From the NCBI GenBank assembly GCA_037128595.1, contig JBAXWB010000019.1:39842-103841 (forward strand): a DNA stretch of 64,000 bases, in the 5' to 3' direction. Shown here piece after piece: positions 39,017-47,746 of the stretch. Numbering within the stretch: position 1 is the first letter of the stretch; each line of letters starts with the position of its first letter. The notes beneath the pieces were generated by a model. That model searched no databases. It had not been told where the DNA came from and worked only from the letters and a program-made list of their open reading frames with translations. Source of the stretch: a bacterium. Its GTDB lineage: Bacteria > Verrucomicrobiota > Kiritimatiellia > CAIKKV01 > CAITUY01. The position numbers were made by a program, and so were the translations under genes.

Positions 39017-40006
39017 TTAAGTTGTTGTCCCCTGATGTATACTCACCGGTACCAGCGGACTGGCTCCGGACGTCTTCTTTCCCGCAACCATTTTCAGCAT
39101 CTGCGTCAGCGCGGCCTCTGCCAGACGCTCACAATCAAAAACCGCCGAGGTGAGCCCGATCAAACGGGCGGCAGGCGTGTCGTCAAAACCGGCAAGCTTC
39201 ACGTCACCCGGCATCATCACCCCCATCTCCTTGAGTCGGCGCCAGAGTTCAATGGCCCCCCCGTCCGAGGAACAGAAAATGGCGCCACCCGGTTTGGCGA
39301 CGAACTCGCGCAGGGTTTGATCCGTCACTTGCGCCAGTGTGGTGCAAGAAACAGAACGCCCGGGCTTATGACGGAGCCATTCCTCACGGCCCCCCTTCCA
39401 CCGTTCGGCGTGCCCCAGATGATCCTCTAAAACCATGACAAACAGCAGGCGCTTTGCCCCGCAATCCAGGAGATGCCGGACCATGGCTGCGGCGCCGCCG
39501 GCATTGTCCGGTTTGACGCTGGCGAGCGCGGATTTGGAATACGACAGATGATTGGGATCCAACACCAATACCGGATGACCGTCCGGTATCCGGCTGTTCA
39601 GGGTATCGGAGGCCATGTCACCCCAGACAAACAGGCCATCTGGAAGATGCGTGGCAGCTCCCGTGATTTCGGGCTCAGCAAAGGCCGCGGGGGAAAAGAT
39701 GGCGAAGATCATCCCCTGCCGGGCCGCCTTACTTGCCAGAGCCTGAATGGTCCTCACCACCACGGGTTCCGAGAGCGCCTGAAATGTGTCCGGGATCACC
39801 AGCCCGAGCAAATTGGATTTTGCCGACCGTAATTGGCGCGCCGCCATATTCGGCCGGTAGTTATATTTCCGCGCCGCCTCAAGCACCTTCCTGCGGGTTT
39901 CGTTCGAAATCCTGTCACTGTGACTTAATGCCAGCGAAACACTGGACCGGTCAAATCCCAGTAAGCGAGCCAGATCCACTTGAGTGATTTTCTTTTTCGC
40001 GTTCAT
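39017..40006 (-). CDS. LacI-family transcriptional regulator
   Basis: About 329 residues from ATG 40006. The N-terminal HTH reads ITQVDLARLLGFDRSSVSLAL, followed by the hinge helix segment 'YRPNMAARQLRS'. A periplasmic-binding-protein-like sensor domain follows, with 'LLGLVIPDTF', 'DGLFVWGD', 'LLFVMVLED' and 'VKLAGFDDTPAARL'. I rejected the longer frame to 40054 because it would translate through the operator and promoter. It probably represses itself and the - strand operon, with a sugar as inducer. The operator is described separately. Confidence 0.93.
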   Translation of the reverse strand: MNAKKKITQVDLARLLGFDRSSVSLALSHSDRISNETRRKVLEAARKYNYRPNMAARQLRSAKSNLLGLVIPDTFQALSEPVVVRTIQALASKAARQGMIFAIFSPAAFAEPEITGAATHLPDGLFVWGDMASDTLNSRIPDGHPVLVLDPNHLSYSKSALASVKPDNAGGAAAMVRHLLDCGAKRLLFVMVLEDHLGHAERWKGGREEWLRHKPGRSVSCTTLAQVTDQTLREFVAKPGGAIFCSSDGGAIELWRRLKEMGVMMPGDVKLAGFDDTPAARLIGLTSAVFDCERLAEAALTQMLKMVAGKKTSGASPLVPVSIHQGTTT

Positions 40007-40014
40007 GAGTATTA

Positions 40015-40054
40015 ATTCACACGTGTGAATACAGAGTTCTGAGTTATCAGTCAA
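40015..40054 (-). promoter_or_regulatory. Predicted lacI-type promoter with 16-bp palindromic operator
   Basis: Read on the - strand, TTGACT (40054-40049) and TATTCA (40031-40026) are 17 nt apart and form a sigma70-like promoter with a weak -10. A perfect 16-bp palindrome, ATTCACAC-GTGTGAAT, covers 40015-40030 and overlaps the -10, nine bases before the LacI ATG. A central CG is usual for LacI-family operators. Repressor binding here would block its own operon. I found no second copy of this palindrome in the window. Confidence 0.7.
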
Positions 40055-40067
40055 TAGAAAAGTAGTG

Positions 40068-40218
40068 CTTGATCACCTTGCCAAGGATTCCAATCCAAGG
40101 AAATCGCCACGCAATTAGGCATCAGTTATTGGACCATTGAAGATTATGTGGCAACATCTACAAGAAGCTTTACGTCCGCTCCCGCACCAGGGCTATGGCG
40201 AACTATATCGGAACGTGA
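40068..40218 (+). pseudogene. Frameshifted remnant of a LuxR-type HTH domain
   Basis: Three frames joined together give LDHLA, then GFQSKEIATQLGISYWTIED-YV, then NIYKKLYVRSRTRAMANYIG and a stop. This is the C-terminal helix-turn-helix of a LuxR/NarL-type regulator. Two single-base shifts are needed, near 40083 and 40151, so the gene is broken, and its upstream part is absent. It lies between the LacI promoter and the first gene of the mobile element and may mark the left edge of the inserted DNA. Confidence 0.6.
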
Positions 40219-40259
40219 GGCGATTTGACAGTTTCCGTAATTTAAGCGAGGTGACACAA

Positions 40260-40604
40260 TCATACAGATGCTGTTGTCACAAATTTCCGCCAATTTTCGG
40301 CCAATTCATTTACACATTTTGCCGCCGCCTCGATTTCAATCAGATCGGTGTCCTTGATTCCGTGGATATATGCACATTTGGCAACCGTTGCTACCATGTA
40401 CCGAATGCGACGAACCTGCACATAATCATAAGGGGTAATGCTGTCTTTCAGGTGGACATGATAGTTCCTGCCATCTGCGCCGCGTCGTATAGAGGTTGAT
40501 GGCACCCGCCCTGTTGCCGCATATCGGAAGGCCTGCCTCATGCTCAAACCGTACTCGGCCACTATTCGCCGCGCCTCATTCGCCAACCGTCCCCGTGTCT
40601 TCAT
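40260..40604 (-). CDS. Hypothetical small basic protein of the mobile element
   Basis: The protein has about 114 residues from ATG 40604, chosen because AAAGGGAG lies about 9 nt upstream; the frame to 40640 has no ribosome site. The sequence begins MKTRGRLANEARRIVAEYGL and has two helical regions and several basic residues, which would suit a DNA-binding or regulatory role. No family is recognised. The recurring TTGATTT motif lies 37 bp upstream in the same orientation, tying the gene to the phage-like region. Confidence 0.6.
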   Translation of the reverse strand: MKTRGRLANEARRIVAEYGLSMRQAFRYAATGRVPSTSIRRGADGRNYHVHLKDSITPYDYVQVRRIRYMVATVAKCAYIHGIKDTDLIEIEAAAKCVNELAENWRKFVTTASV

Positions 40605-40640
40605 CACCCGATCTCCCTTTAACTGATCCTGAATCAACAA

Positions 40641-40668
40641 CTACTCATATTATGGGCGAAAATCAACT
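40641..40668 (-). promoter_or_regulatory. Recurring element motif, copy A
   Basis: On the - strand this reads AGTTGATTTTCGCCCATAAT then ATGAGTAG. It matches the + strand copies near 41813, 49201, 51029 and 54729 in the core TTGATTT, in the CCCAT block and in the AT-rich end. It precedes the - strand gene ending at 40260, so motif orientation follows gene orientation. Confidence 0.55.
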
Positions 40669-40739
40669 GATTGCGCGAGAAGGCTAATAACGTGTGTAAT
40701 GTCAAAGGGAGACAAGCCGCGGGTCTGGAGTGATTGAAC

Positions 40740-41225
40740 TTATTCGGCCCGCAATAACGCGGCAACAATCTCATCCGAGAGATGAAAGCCCGCTTTCATC
40801 TTCAAATCTCGCAATGCCTCAGACAAGTTTGGAATGCGCTGCATCCGATGCGCCTTGAGCAGGATACCCAGCACGCCTGTCGTCTTCATGTTAAGCCGGG
40901 CAGCCACCCGCCTGGCATCGCGCTCATCGAGCAGGACAAGTTCAGCATGCCTCTCGAATGCCAACGCTATCGCTTCGGATTCACCGCCATCAAGTTCGGT
41001 ACGGAGAACATCGGTCATACCGGTGTTCTCCACAGTCGCAACCACAATCCATCCATCGTCGATGGCTTTGCGGATGATCTTGGAGCCGGGACGATCCTCC
41101 TGCACGCGAAGTTCATCCAGCACGGCCTTCGGCACATGGATGACGCCGAATTGCTCTTTCAACAGGTCAAGAGCGCCGATAATCGCCAGATTTAGAATCG
41201 GGGATGTATTACAGACAACCTGCAT
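40740..41225 (-). CDS. DUF3368/PIN-like toxin
   Basis: The 161-residue protein starts MQVVCNTSPILNLAIIGALD, the DUF3368 form of the PIN fold in which Asn-Thr-Ser replaces the first Asp. It continues with 'LDGGESEAIALAFERHAELVLLDERDARRVAARL', which holds the conserved acidic residues. PIN-domain toxins cleave RNA. The gene overlaps the upstream UPF0175 antitoxin-like gene by 17 bp in the order antitoxin-toxin, the usual arrangement. It lies at the left side of the mobile element and may stabilise it. Confidence 0.85.
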   Translation of the reverse strand: MQVVCNTSPILNLAIIGALDLLKEQFGVIHVPKAVLDELRVQEDRPGSKIIRKAIDDGWIVVATVENTGMTDVLRTELDGGESEAIALAFERHAELVLLDERDARRVAARLNMKTTGVLGILLKAHRMQRIPNLSEALRDLKMKAGFHLSDEIVAALLRAE

Positions 41226-41463
41226 ACTTCAGGTCATCCTCCAGTTCCTCACTCGTATAGTGACGGGGTGTGCCGTGCTTCGCCAGCAGTTGTCCGAATT
41301 CGAATTTGCCTACACCGGCAAGTTCGCGGGCCTTTCCGAAAGCAAGCACCCCATCCGCGTAAAGCGTTACGGCTAGTTCCTCACATAGACGCTCTTGAAG
41401 ATGCGCCTCAGGCAGCCTAATGGCCCCTGTGATCGTATCCGGTATGGTAATCGTAACTGACAT
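41209..41463 (-). CDS. UPF0175-family antitoxin
   Basis: The 84-residue protein starts MSVTITIPDTITGAIRLPEA and continues with 'LCEELAVTLYADGVLAFGKARELAGVGKFEFGQLLAKHG', the UPF0175 pattern of a ribbon start followed by a helix-turn-helix-like region. GGAGG lies about 6 nt before ATG 41463. Together with the DUF3368 gene it forms a toxin-antitoxin pair; by analogy it should bind the toxin and repress the pair. Confidence 0.88.
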   Translation of the reverse strand: MSVTITIPDTITGAIRLPEAHLQERLCEELAVTLYADGVLAFGKARELAGVGKFEFGQLLAKHGTPRHYTSEELEDDLKYAGCL

Positions 41464-41812
41464 ACTGCCTCCTCGTTAGTGTCGCTGGCGTTCATTTCAA
41501 CTGTTTCCAGACACCCTGCCTTACTCGCTCCTTGTTACAAAGTAATGTAGCAGGACAAATCCATCAAATCCAGCGAAAAGCCAAGAGAAAATGGGCAAGA
41601 GATGCGTGCCTTGGAACAAGGGCGTTGATTTTGGCGCAAATTAACAAAAATAAGTTTGCCGATTTTCCAGGGGTTGATTTTTCCGCCCTACCCTTACACT
41701 CAAGCATTTTTTCATGGTGGGTTGATTTCAGTCCCCTCCCCTCATGAATAATCACCTAAGAATGATCCAATTTTTGCCTGGCGGGCTCAACGGTTTCTGA
41801 TGGCGAGGTGCC
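41464..41812. other. Gene-free gap with degenerate copies of the element motif
   Basis: About 350 bp between the divergent antitoxin gene and the HTH gene show no credible coding frame. TTGATTT cores occur at 41625, 41672 and 41722, in the contexts GGCGTTGATTTTGG, CAGGGGTTGATTTTTCCGCC and GGTGGGTTGATTTCAGTCCC. Only the first half of the full motif is kept in each. Two T/A-rich stretches lie between them. The gap could hold early promoters of the element. Confidence 0.45.
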
Positions 41813-41840
41813 AGGTGGTTGATTTTCACCCATATAGTAG
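41813..41840 (+). promoter_or_regulatory. Recurring element motif, copy B
   Basis: AGGTGGTTGATTTTCACCCA is followed by TATAGTAG, a near-perfect match to copy C at 49201. It lies 43 bp upstream of the small HTH gene at 41883, so it could drive the HTH-primase pair. Confidence 0.6.
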
Positions 41841-41882
41841 CGGAACAACAAGCAACACAATCTGAACAGGAGAAGAAAAATT

Positions 41883-42092
41883 ATGAATTCTTGCACACTG
41901 CATGAACACTTAAGAAAGGCTGGAAAGTCGATTAGGGGAACCGCCCTGGAGATCGGCATCGAGCCGCATTTGATGAACGCTTATGTACATGGGAAGCGGC
42001 CCAACCAACGAAATGCCATGCGTGTCGCAACGGGTTTGGGCGTCGAGGTGCGTGAACTGTGGCCAAACTTCGATGAACTCCGGTCGTACTGA
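41883..42092 (+). CDS. Small helix-turn-helix (Cro/CI-like) protein
   Basis: The 69-residue protein reads MNSCTLHEHLRKAGKSIRGT then ALEIGIEPHLMNAYVHGKRP. This is a helix-turn-helix of Cro/CI type in which the second helix begins 'EPHLMNAYVHGKR', and the tail has 'VATGLGVEVRELWP'. It is probably a repressor or replication regulator of the element. AGGAGA lies about 10 nt before ATG 41883. Its stop is one base before the primase ATG, so the two are probably co-translated. Confidence 0.75.
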   Translation: MNSCTLHEHLRKAGKSIRGTALEIGIEPHLMNAYVHGKRPNQRNAMRVATGLGVEVRELWPNFDELRSY

Positions 42093-42093
42093 C

Positions 42094-44838
42094 ATGACAG
42101 CCCAAGACCTTGCCACACGCCTTGAGGCCCGCCGTACGGCAAACGGCTGGGAGGCCCGATGTCCTGCCCATGAAGACCATGACGCAAGCCTGAGCATCGC
42201 CGAAGGGAAGAACGGCTGCGTCCTGCTGAAGTGTCACGCCGGATGCGATATAAATGCGATATGTACCGCATTGAAAATCGACCTGCGTGACCTCTTTGCG
42301 ACGAAACCCGACGCCCCCCGACAGACCCGCAAGCAGGGCAAGATCGTGGCGACCTACGACTACACAGACGCCGCAGGCAAACTGCTCTATCAGGTCTGTC
42401 GCTTTGAGCCCAAGGGTTTCCGGCAACGGCGACCGGATCCCAATAAGCCCGGCGCCTGGGCATGGAACATGGACGAACAGACGCGCGTACTGTATCGGCT
42501 GCCAGCCGTATTGAAGGCAAAGGACGAGGGCCGGGCCGTCTTCCTGGCCGAAGGCGAAAAGGACTGTGACGCACTGGCCTCGATCGGTCTGACCGCAACG
42601 TGCAACACCGGCGGGGCAGGTAAATGGTCGAACGGCTACACCGAATCACTGACCGGGGCCAAGGTGGTCATTCTCCCCGACCGTGATCAAGCCGGTCACC
42701 AACATGCCTCCCTTGTCTTGAAAGCGCTGACTGGTAAGGCGGAGTCCTGCTGCGTGGTCGAATTGCCCGACCGCGACGGCCATGCTGTGAAAGACGCTGC
42801 GGACTGGATAGCTGCCGGAGGAACGCTCGAGGAACTGCGTGAGATCGTACTCAATGCCCCGACATGGAAACCTCCTAAGGAAGCTGAGCCCACGCAAGCC
42901 GATGCAAAGATGCAGATGAACGGCAAGCCTTGCGTGATCCTTCCAGAGGGACCGTACAGCATATCGAGCGCCGGATTTAACCTGGGCACACTGCTCGCAC
43001 GGACGAATTCCTTTTTCCTTCGCGGGGCGGCCGTTGTGAAGTTAGTGCAGGACCAAGACGCATTCCCTTTCCTGGAAGATGTCAAACCGGCTACACTTGC
43101 AAGTGACTTTGAGTCTGTGGCCGTGCTTGTGAGAATGAAAGGCAAGGAACCGAAGTTTGTCATCTGCCCGGAGCAAACCGCAAAACTGATTGCCTCCTCG
43201 TCCACATTCCGTGAGGCCCTGCCTCCTATCCATGTCTTGACCCGTTGTCCGGTTCTGATTGAACGGGCAGGAAGTCTGATGCAGGTAACTGGATACGACC
43301 GGGAAAGCGGAATCTTCGCCGGGGGGAAGTCAGCCGAGCCGATGGATTTAGCCGAAGCCCGTTACCAGCTTACTGAAGTTCTGGATGGCTTCCACTTCGC
43401 CACACCGGCAGACCGGGCACGCGCCCTAGCCGCAATGATCACCCCCGCTCTTGTCTTTGGTGGACTACTGAAAGGCCGAACCCCTGTCGATCTGGGTGAA
43501 GCCAACGCGAGCCAGACTGGTAAGGGGTACCGCAACAAGTTGACCGCCGCCATCTACTCGCAAAACATCAAAACCGTTACACAACAACGGGGCGGCGTAG
43601 GGAGCATGGAAGAAAGCTTCAACATGGCGTTGATTCGCGGGGCAAACTTCATTGCCTTGGATAATGTCCGGGGCAAGATCGATTCCCCGAGTTTTGAGAG
43701 TTTCCTGACTGAAGACACCTATCACGCCCGCGCCCCCTACCGTGAACCTGTCGAGATTGACCCCCGCCGTGTTGTCATCATGATGACATCCAACAAGGCT
43801 GACGTAACGACAGACCTGGCAAACCGTTCAAGTTGTGTCCGTCTGCTCAAGCAAGCGGAGGGATATGCCTTCAAATCCTATCCCGAAGGCGACATCCTGG
43901 AGCACGTCCGGGCTAATCAGCCCCGCTATTTGGGTGCCGTTTTCGCGATTGTTCAGGCCTGGGTCGCCGCCGGCCGTCCCAAGACGACCGAGACGCGCCA
44001 TGACTTCCGTCCCTGGGCACAGACCCTGGATTGGATAACACGCAACCTACTGGATGCCGGTCCATTACTGGACGGCCACCGCGAGACTCAAGACCGAATG
44101 ACAAACCCCGTCTTGAACTGGTTGCGCGACGTGGCAATTGACGTGATCCGAGCAAAACAAGCTGGTGCATGGTTAAGAGCGGGCGATTTAGTTGACCTTC
44201 TGGCAGAGACAGGTACGGAAACGCCAGGACTGCCCGAACTTGCCGACCTGACCGACCCCGAGACGCGCAAGTCTGCGCAACAGGCCACTGGTCGCAGAAT
44301 GGGGTTATGCTTCCGGGCAAGCGATACTGTTCATCTTGACGGCATGACGATTGAGCGCCGGGAAATAGAGGACTTGGAGCGGCGGAAATCGACGCGGGAA
44401 TATCGCTTTTCGACTGCGTCTGATGACGGTCACTCATTAGGCGCAAATCCCGCCACACATTCCAGAAAGAAGCCCGAGACGTGTAGTGAGCAGGTACCCG
44501 AAACTTCTGAAACAGGGGTTTGCGCCTATTGTGCGCCTGGTGCCGCGCCTGATGATGCGCCTAATAAACCCCTTATTGCGCCTAATGCGCCTGATACTTC
44601 CCAACATTGGCAAAATTCAAACACGGTAACGCATGATGAAAGCAAAAATATTGTCAGTATGGAGACCATCAGGCGCATAGGCGCAAAACCCCCGTCCGAA
44701 TCGGCCACCGATTTCGAGTTGTATGAGTACCAGGAACGGGCCGCGATACTGGAATACGATGCCCGCCTGCCACGGGCCGAAGCCGAGGCGAGTGGCGCAA
44801 ACAACCTGGAGGACGGTGCGCCCATAACCACCCAATGA
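42094..44838 (+). CDS. Phage/plasmid primase-helicase (CHC2 zinc finger, TOPRIM, ATPase)
   Basis: About 914 residues from ATG 42094, immediately after the HTH gene; an upstream frame to 41983 overlaps that gene. The N-terminal CHC2-type zinc finger has CPAH (about 23-26) and KCHAGC. A TOPRIM domain follows with FLAEGEKDCDAL (Glu) and VVILPDRDQAG (Asp-x-Asp). The C-terminal part contains a weak Walker A-like 'SQTGKGYRNKL' and a Walker B-like 'ANFIALDNVRG', with 'VVIMMTSNKADV' as in helicase sensor motifs. The protein would prime and unwind DNA for element replication. The last 100 residues are rich in APDT/NAPN repeats and look disordered. Confidence 0.85.
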   Translation: MTAQDLATRLEARRTANGWEARCPAHEDHDASLSIAEGKNGCVLLKCHAGCDINAICTALKIDLRDLFATKPDAPRQTRKQGKIVATYDYTDAAGKLLYQVCRFEPKGFRQRRPDPNKPGAWAWNMDEQTRVLYRLPAVLKAKDEGRAVFLAEGEKDCDALASIGLTATCNTGGAGKWSNGYTESLTGAKVVILPDRDQAGHQHASLVLKALTGKAESCCVVELPDRDGHAVKDAADWIAAGGTLEELREIVLNAPTWKPPKEAEPTQADAKMQMNGKPCVILPEGPYSISSAGFNLGTLLARTNSFFLRGAAVVKLVQDQDAFPFLEDVKPATLASDFESVAVLVRMKGKEPKFVICPEQTAKLIASSSTFREALPPIHVLTRCPVLIERAGSLMQVTGYDRESGIFAGGKSAEPMDLAEARYQLTEVLDGFHFATPADRARALAAMITPALVFGGLLKGRTPVDLGEANASQTGKGYRNKLTAAIYSQNIKTVTQQRGGVGSMEESFNMALIRGANFIALDNVRGKIDSPSFESFLTEDTYHARAPYREPVEIDPRRVVIMMTSNKADVTTDLANRSSCVRLLKQAEGYAFKSYPEGDILEHVRANQPRYLGAVFAIVQAWVAAGRPKTTETRHDFRPWAQTLDWITRNLLDAGPLLDGHRETQDRMTNPVLNWLRDVAIDVIRAKQAGAWLRAGDLVDLLAETGTETPGLPELADLTDPETRKSAQQATGRRMGLCFRASDTVHLDGMTIERREIEDLERRKSTREYRFSTASDDGHSLGANPATHSRKKPETCSEQVPETSETGVCAYCAPGAAPDDAPNKPLIAPNAPDTSQHWQNSNTVTHDESKNIVSMETIRRIGAKPPSESATDFELYEYQERAAILEYDARLPRAEAEASGANNLEDGAPITTQ

Positions 44839-45026
44839 CCGAGCACTATTTCAGCGTAAAATGGTCACGAAACAGGCCCGAAACAGGCATGTTTTCGCTA
44901 TATTTGATGAAAATCACGGGGGTTTTTAGCCCAAAAGAGCAAAAAAACGAAAAATTAATTTTCGCCAGAACATATTTACTATCAATCAATTACGCTGAAT
45001 TTCGCCGAGTTTCGTTCAAGGAATAA
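44835..45026 (+). CDS. Possible small ORF overlapping the primase stop
   Basis: The frame of 63 residues starts in an ATGA overlap with the primase stop (MTEHYFSVKWSRNRPETGMF...). It is Lys/Arg rich and covers an A/T-rich stretch (44910-45020) that contrasts with the GC-rich surroundings. Coding is uncertain. The A/T-rich tract next to a primase gene could equally be an origin or a promoter zone. Confidence 0.3.
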   Translation: MTEHYFSVKWSRNRPETGMFSLYLMKITGVFSPKEQKNEKLIFARTYLLSINYAEFRRVSFKE

Positions 45027-45128
45027 CAGGCGCTGCGCGCTACGCGCGGCGGGGGCCCCATGGCCGGATGGCGGCCAGCGATGGGCAGAATGCGGAGATG
45101 AGGGGGGCCTGGGGGAGAAGATTCGCGA

Positions 45129-45530
45129 TCAGTAGTTACAGTGCCAAACGGAATAATCGTTCAGCGTGGTGTAGAACGAGTCGCTTTTGTTGGCCGTCCT
45201 GAGCCATGACAGGCCAATATGAAAGACCTTACCGTCGGTCACACGCTTAACCTTTGCATCCAGGTCGTCGTGATCGCGGGGATCGCCAATACCGATAAGA
45301 TCAAACGTATCGGTGTACGAAGGCTGGATCTTCTTCAATTCCGCATACTCGTGCTTGTCCCATCCGCCAAAGATATAGGGTTCTTCCCAGGAGAAGTCCT
45401 CTATGCCGGTAACGCGAATTGGTAGTGGCAGGAGTGACAACAAATGTGTCCGCCAGCGTAACGAATTACGCGCACAACGCTTATTGTCCTCTCCCAAAAC
45501 ATCCTGAATCCTTTGTTGCCAGTCATCCAT
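45129..45530 (-). CDS. Hypothetical protein, cargo of the element
   Basis: About 133 residues from ATG 45530 (AGGA 8 nt upstream; ATG 45539 is an alternative). The sequence has balanced composition and clear secondary-structure periodicity, for example 'RVTGIEDFSWEEPYIFGGWDKHEYAELKKIQPSYTDTFDLIGI' and 'VKRVTDGKVFHIGLSWLRT', so it is very likely a real protein. I recognise no family with certainty. It is read against the flanking element genes and may be a cargo gene such as an immunity protein. Confidence 0.6.
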   Translation of the reverse strand: MDDWQQRIQDVLGEDNKRCARNSLRWRTHLLSLLPLPIRVTGIEDFSWEEPYIFGGWDKHEYAELKKIQPSYTDTFDLIGIGDPRDHDDLDAKVKRVTDGKVFHIGLSWLRTANKSDSFYTTLNDYSVWHCNY

Positions 45531-46281
45531 GCGATGCATCCTGCAACAACTGAGTGTTCATTCCCAGTCAAAATCTGTTGGCCAGTTCAATACTCAGTGT
45601 TGGTGTCATTGACCGGCAATAATCAGAACCGGCTGCCAGAGATTGGCGTGGTGGCATGGCTGATGACGCTGGCCTGGTGGATTGCCGGCCGCCGGCGCTT
45701 TCGCGCGCGTGGGGGTAAGGGGGTGTCCCCCTTCCTCAGTTTGCGAGGGCGCTCGCGCGCGAAGGCCGGCGCGCCCAGCAAACCAAGCGCCCACCCCCTC
45801 CGGGGGTGATAAGGCGCCAGGGGGCTAAGGCGTAGCCGCAACAAATGGGTGAGCTTGCGAACTCCTTGAAGGGCTGGGGAGGTGTGAGGAATCGAGCCCT
45901 CCCCTGCCCGACCAACGCGCCCGGCCCCTCGGGGGCCGAGGAGCAAGGGGGACAAGCGGCGGAGTGGACCGGGAACCCGAAGGGCGGCGGCGCGCGGCTC
46001 CGCGGGGGGAGAGGGGCCCCGCGGTTTCTTCAGCCGCGCCATAGAAGCCGCCGTGCCAGTGCCCCCTGCGGTTTCCCCCCCTTTGGTGGATTCGAGTTTG
46101 GAGGGGGGATCAGGAAAGGGGGGTTTCCAAAGGGGGGAAAACTGAGGGGGGAACTGGCATTCCCGGGCCGCCCGCCGCGCTCTTCTGTACGAACCCACCC
46201 GAAGGGTGTCCAGTTTACCGCCGATCAGCAAGAATTGTGTGGCGCATTTGGTCACACATTTCTTGCCGGCGGTCTCTGAAA

Positions 46282-46525
46282 GGCGTTCGGAATGGCCGAC
46301 CAGCGACACGCGGGAGCGGAGCCGGGCAGCCGTCGCCCCCTTGGGCAAGGGCTCTGACGGTGGGACAAGACGGGGGCCACCGCTACTGCGGTGGACAACC
46401 TGCCGAAATCGGCAGGTGAACCGTCTTGACCCACCGTGGAGCCCGCAGCGACCCGGCGGTCGCCGGGGCGGCGACGGATGACCGGAACCGTGGACGCGGG
46501 GCGATGAGCGGACATTCGGAACGCC
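46282..46525 (+). other. Nested multi-branch junction within the ncRNA candidate
   Basis: Successive perfect stems enclose one another. GGCGTTC-G-GAATG (46282-46294) pairs with CATTC-G-GAACGCC (46513-46525), leaving one G-G mismatch. CCGTCGCC (46330-46337) pairs with GGCGACGG (46470-46477). GGGCTC (46349-46354) pairs with GAGCCC (46439-46444). ACGGTGGG-A-CAAGACGG (46357-46373) pairs with CCGTCTTG-A-CCCACCGT (46421-46437). Inside the last are two hairpins, CCACCGC-TACT-GCGGTGG and CCTGCCGA-AA-TCGGCAGG. A side hairpin GCGACC-CGGC-GGTCGC lies at 46448-46463. Confidence 0.7.
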
Positions 46526-46560
46526 GTGTGAACCCGCCCGTAGGGCGTCCGATGAGTGGA

Positions 46561-46609
46561 GGGGCTGGCGCGCCGGTTGGCCTTTTGAAGCAACCGGCGT
46601 GTCAGCCCC
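46561..46609 (+). other. 19-bp hairpin with two G-U pairs and GCCTTTT loop
   Basis: The left arm 46561-46579 pairs completely with the right arm 46591-46609 if two G-T oppositions count as G-U pairs. The loop is GCCTTTTGAAG. On the opposite strand both wobbles would be C-A mismatches, so the structure is better as + strand RNA. The GCCTTTT loop start recurs in the hairpins at 47131 and 48263. Confidence 0.65.
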
Positions 46610-46830
46610 GGAGCGAGTAAATGTTCATGGGGTGTTTACCCTGGTGGCTCACCTCGTATTGAAGCGGAAGGCGGTCTGCGCCGCCGTTACTGCGGCGGTG
46701 CAGTCCGTCTGAAGCGATCTTCCCCAGGTGACTGAAGAGTTAATGATATCCGGGTTGTCCGGCGAGCCGGTTCGTAAGAGCCGTCTCGCCGGTCAGCCCG
46801 GAGTGTCTGATGGTGAGCGGAGCTCATTAA

Positions 46831-46961
46831 GCGCCGGTGTCCGGCGCGCTGAACTGGGGCGGTGTTGAATCTGCCCGGTTCGAGATCAGCGCGTATGCGC
46901 CTCGAACCGGGTGGATTGAACACCGCATTCCGGTTTGTATTTGGCGAAGCGCATGGAGTGG
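46831..46961 (+). repeat. Structured module 1 of the ncRNA candidate
   Basis: Three parts: hairpin I, CGCCGG-TGT-CCGGCG; hairpin II, 46859-46926 (68 nt); and tail III, 46927-46961, with TTTGTAT and GCGAAGCGCATGGAGTGG. Hairpin II has outer stem GCGGTGTT/AACACCGC, a G-G mismatch, AATC/GATT, a UG/UG double wobble, and inner stem CCCGGTTCGAG/CTCGAACCGGG, with GCGC-GTAT-GCGC at the tip. Confidence 0.7.
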
Positions 46962-47130
46962 CGCTTGAGCTGGAATGCGCATGAGGTTCATCCTGGATAA
47001 TATTGGGTCCATCAAAAGCTGCGCATGGAAGCACAAGTGACACTCGATGCGCGTAGCCGTGAATAGGGTGTCCACCCAAGATCGAAGATCCTGGTGAATA
47101 GATGGTCGTGGATTTGTCCGGAGGCCGCGT

Positions 47131-47192
47131 AGCGACGCCCTGGCACGGCACCTGGCCTTTTCTTTTCTTCGCAGGTGCCGAGACGGGCGTCG
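47131..47192 (+). other. Two-stem hairpin with GCCTTTT loop
   Basis: GCGACGCCC (47131-47139) pairs with GGGCGTCGC (47184-47192), and CGGCACCTG (47145-47153) pairs with CAGGTGCCG (47171-47179). The 17-nt loop starts GCCTTTTC. The inner stem recurs, lengthened, at 48263-48303. Confidence 0.6.
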
Positions 47193-47746
47193 CGTAGCGG
47201 GTGCAAGCGCCGGTAATCCGGCGCGCTCTTCTGAAGGGCTGGCGGGCCAATGAAGCAAGGGACGTGCCCCGCTTTAGCGGGCGAAGCAGGCGCCGCCAGC
47301 GGTCGGGCCGGAATTTTGAGACCGGACCGATGGCGGTGACTGGCACGACCCTTGCGGCCCGCCAGTACCGACCGCCGTAGGCGGCTTCGAGCCGTAGGCG
47401 AGTTCTTGGCGCTTGAAAGGGACGGACGGGCGACGCGTTTGTGGAAACCGGAACCCTGAAGGCGGATCCCGCCGCAGGCGGGGCGAGACGGCCCCGCCGG
47501 TTCGTGTGCGGGTGCGAGGCTTTTGCGAGCACGAGCCGCCGCACATTTGCCATTTTGCGGGGGTGAGGTACGAACCTCCGCAATATGGCGCGGCGGCGAA
47601 AGCACACGATCCGGTGGGGACGCGAGCGCGAAGCGGACGCCTCCAGGGTGAGGGTTGAAGCAATAAGCGGCGATCCGACCGGCCCTTTGAAGCGCCCAGG
47701 TCCATAGGGTGTCAATAGAGAGACCGAAGGCCGCGTAGCGGTTTGA

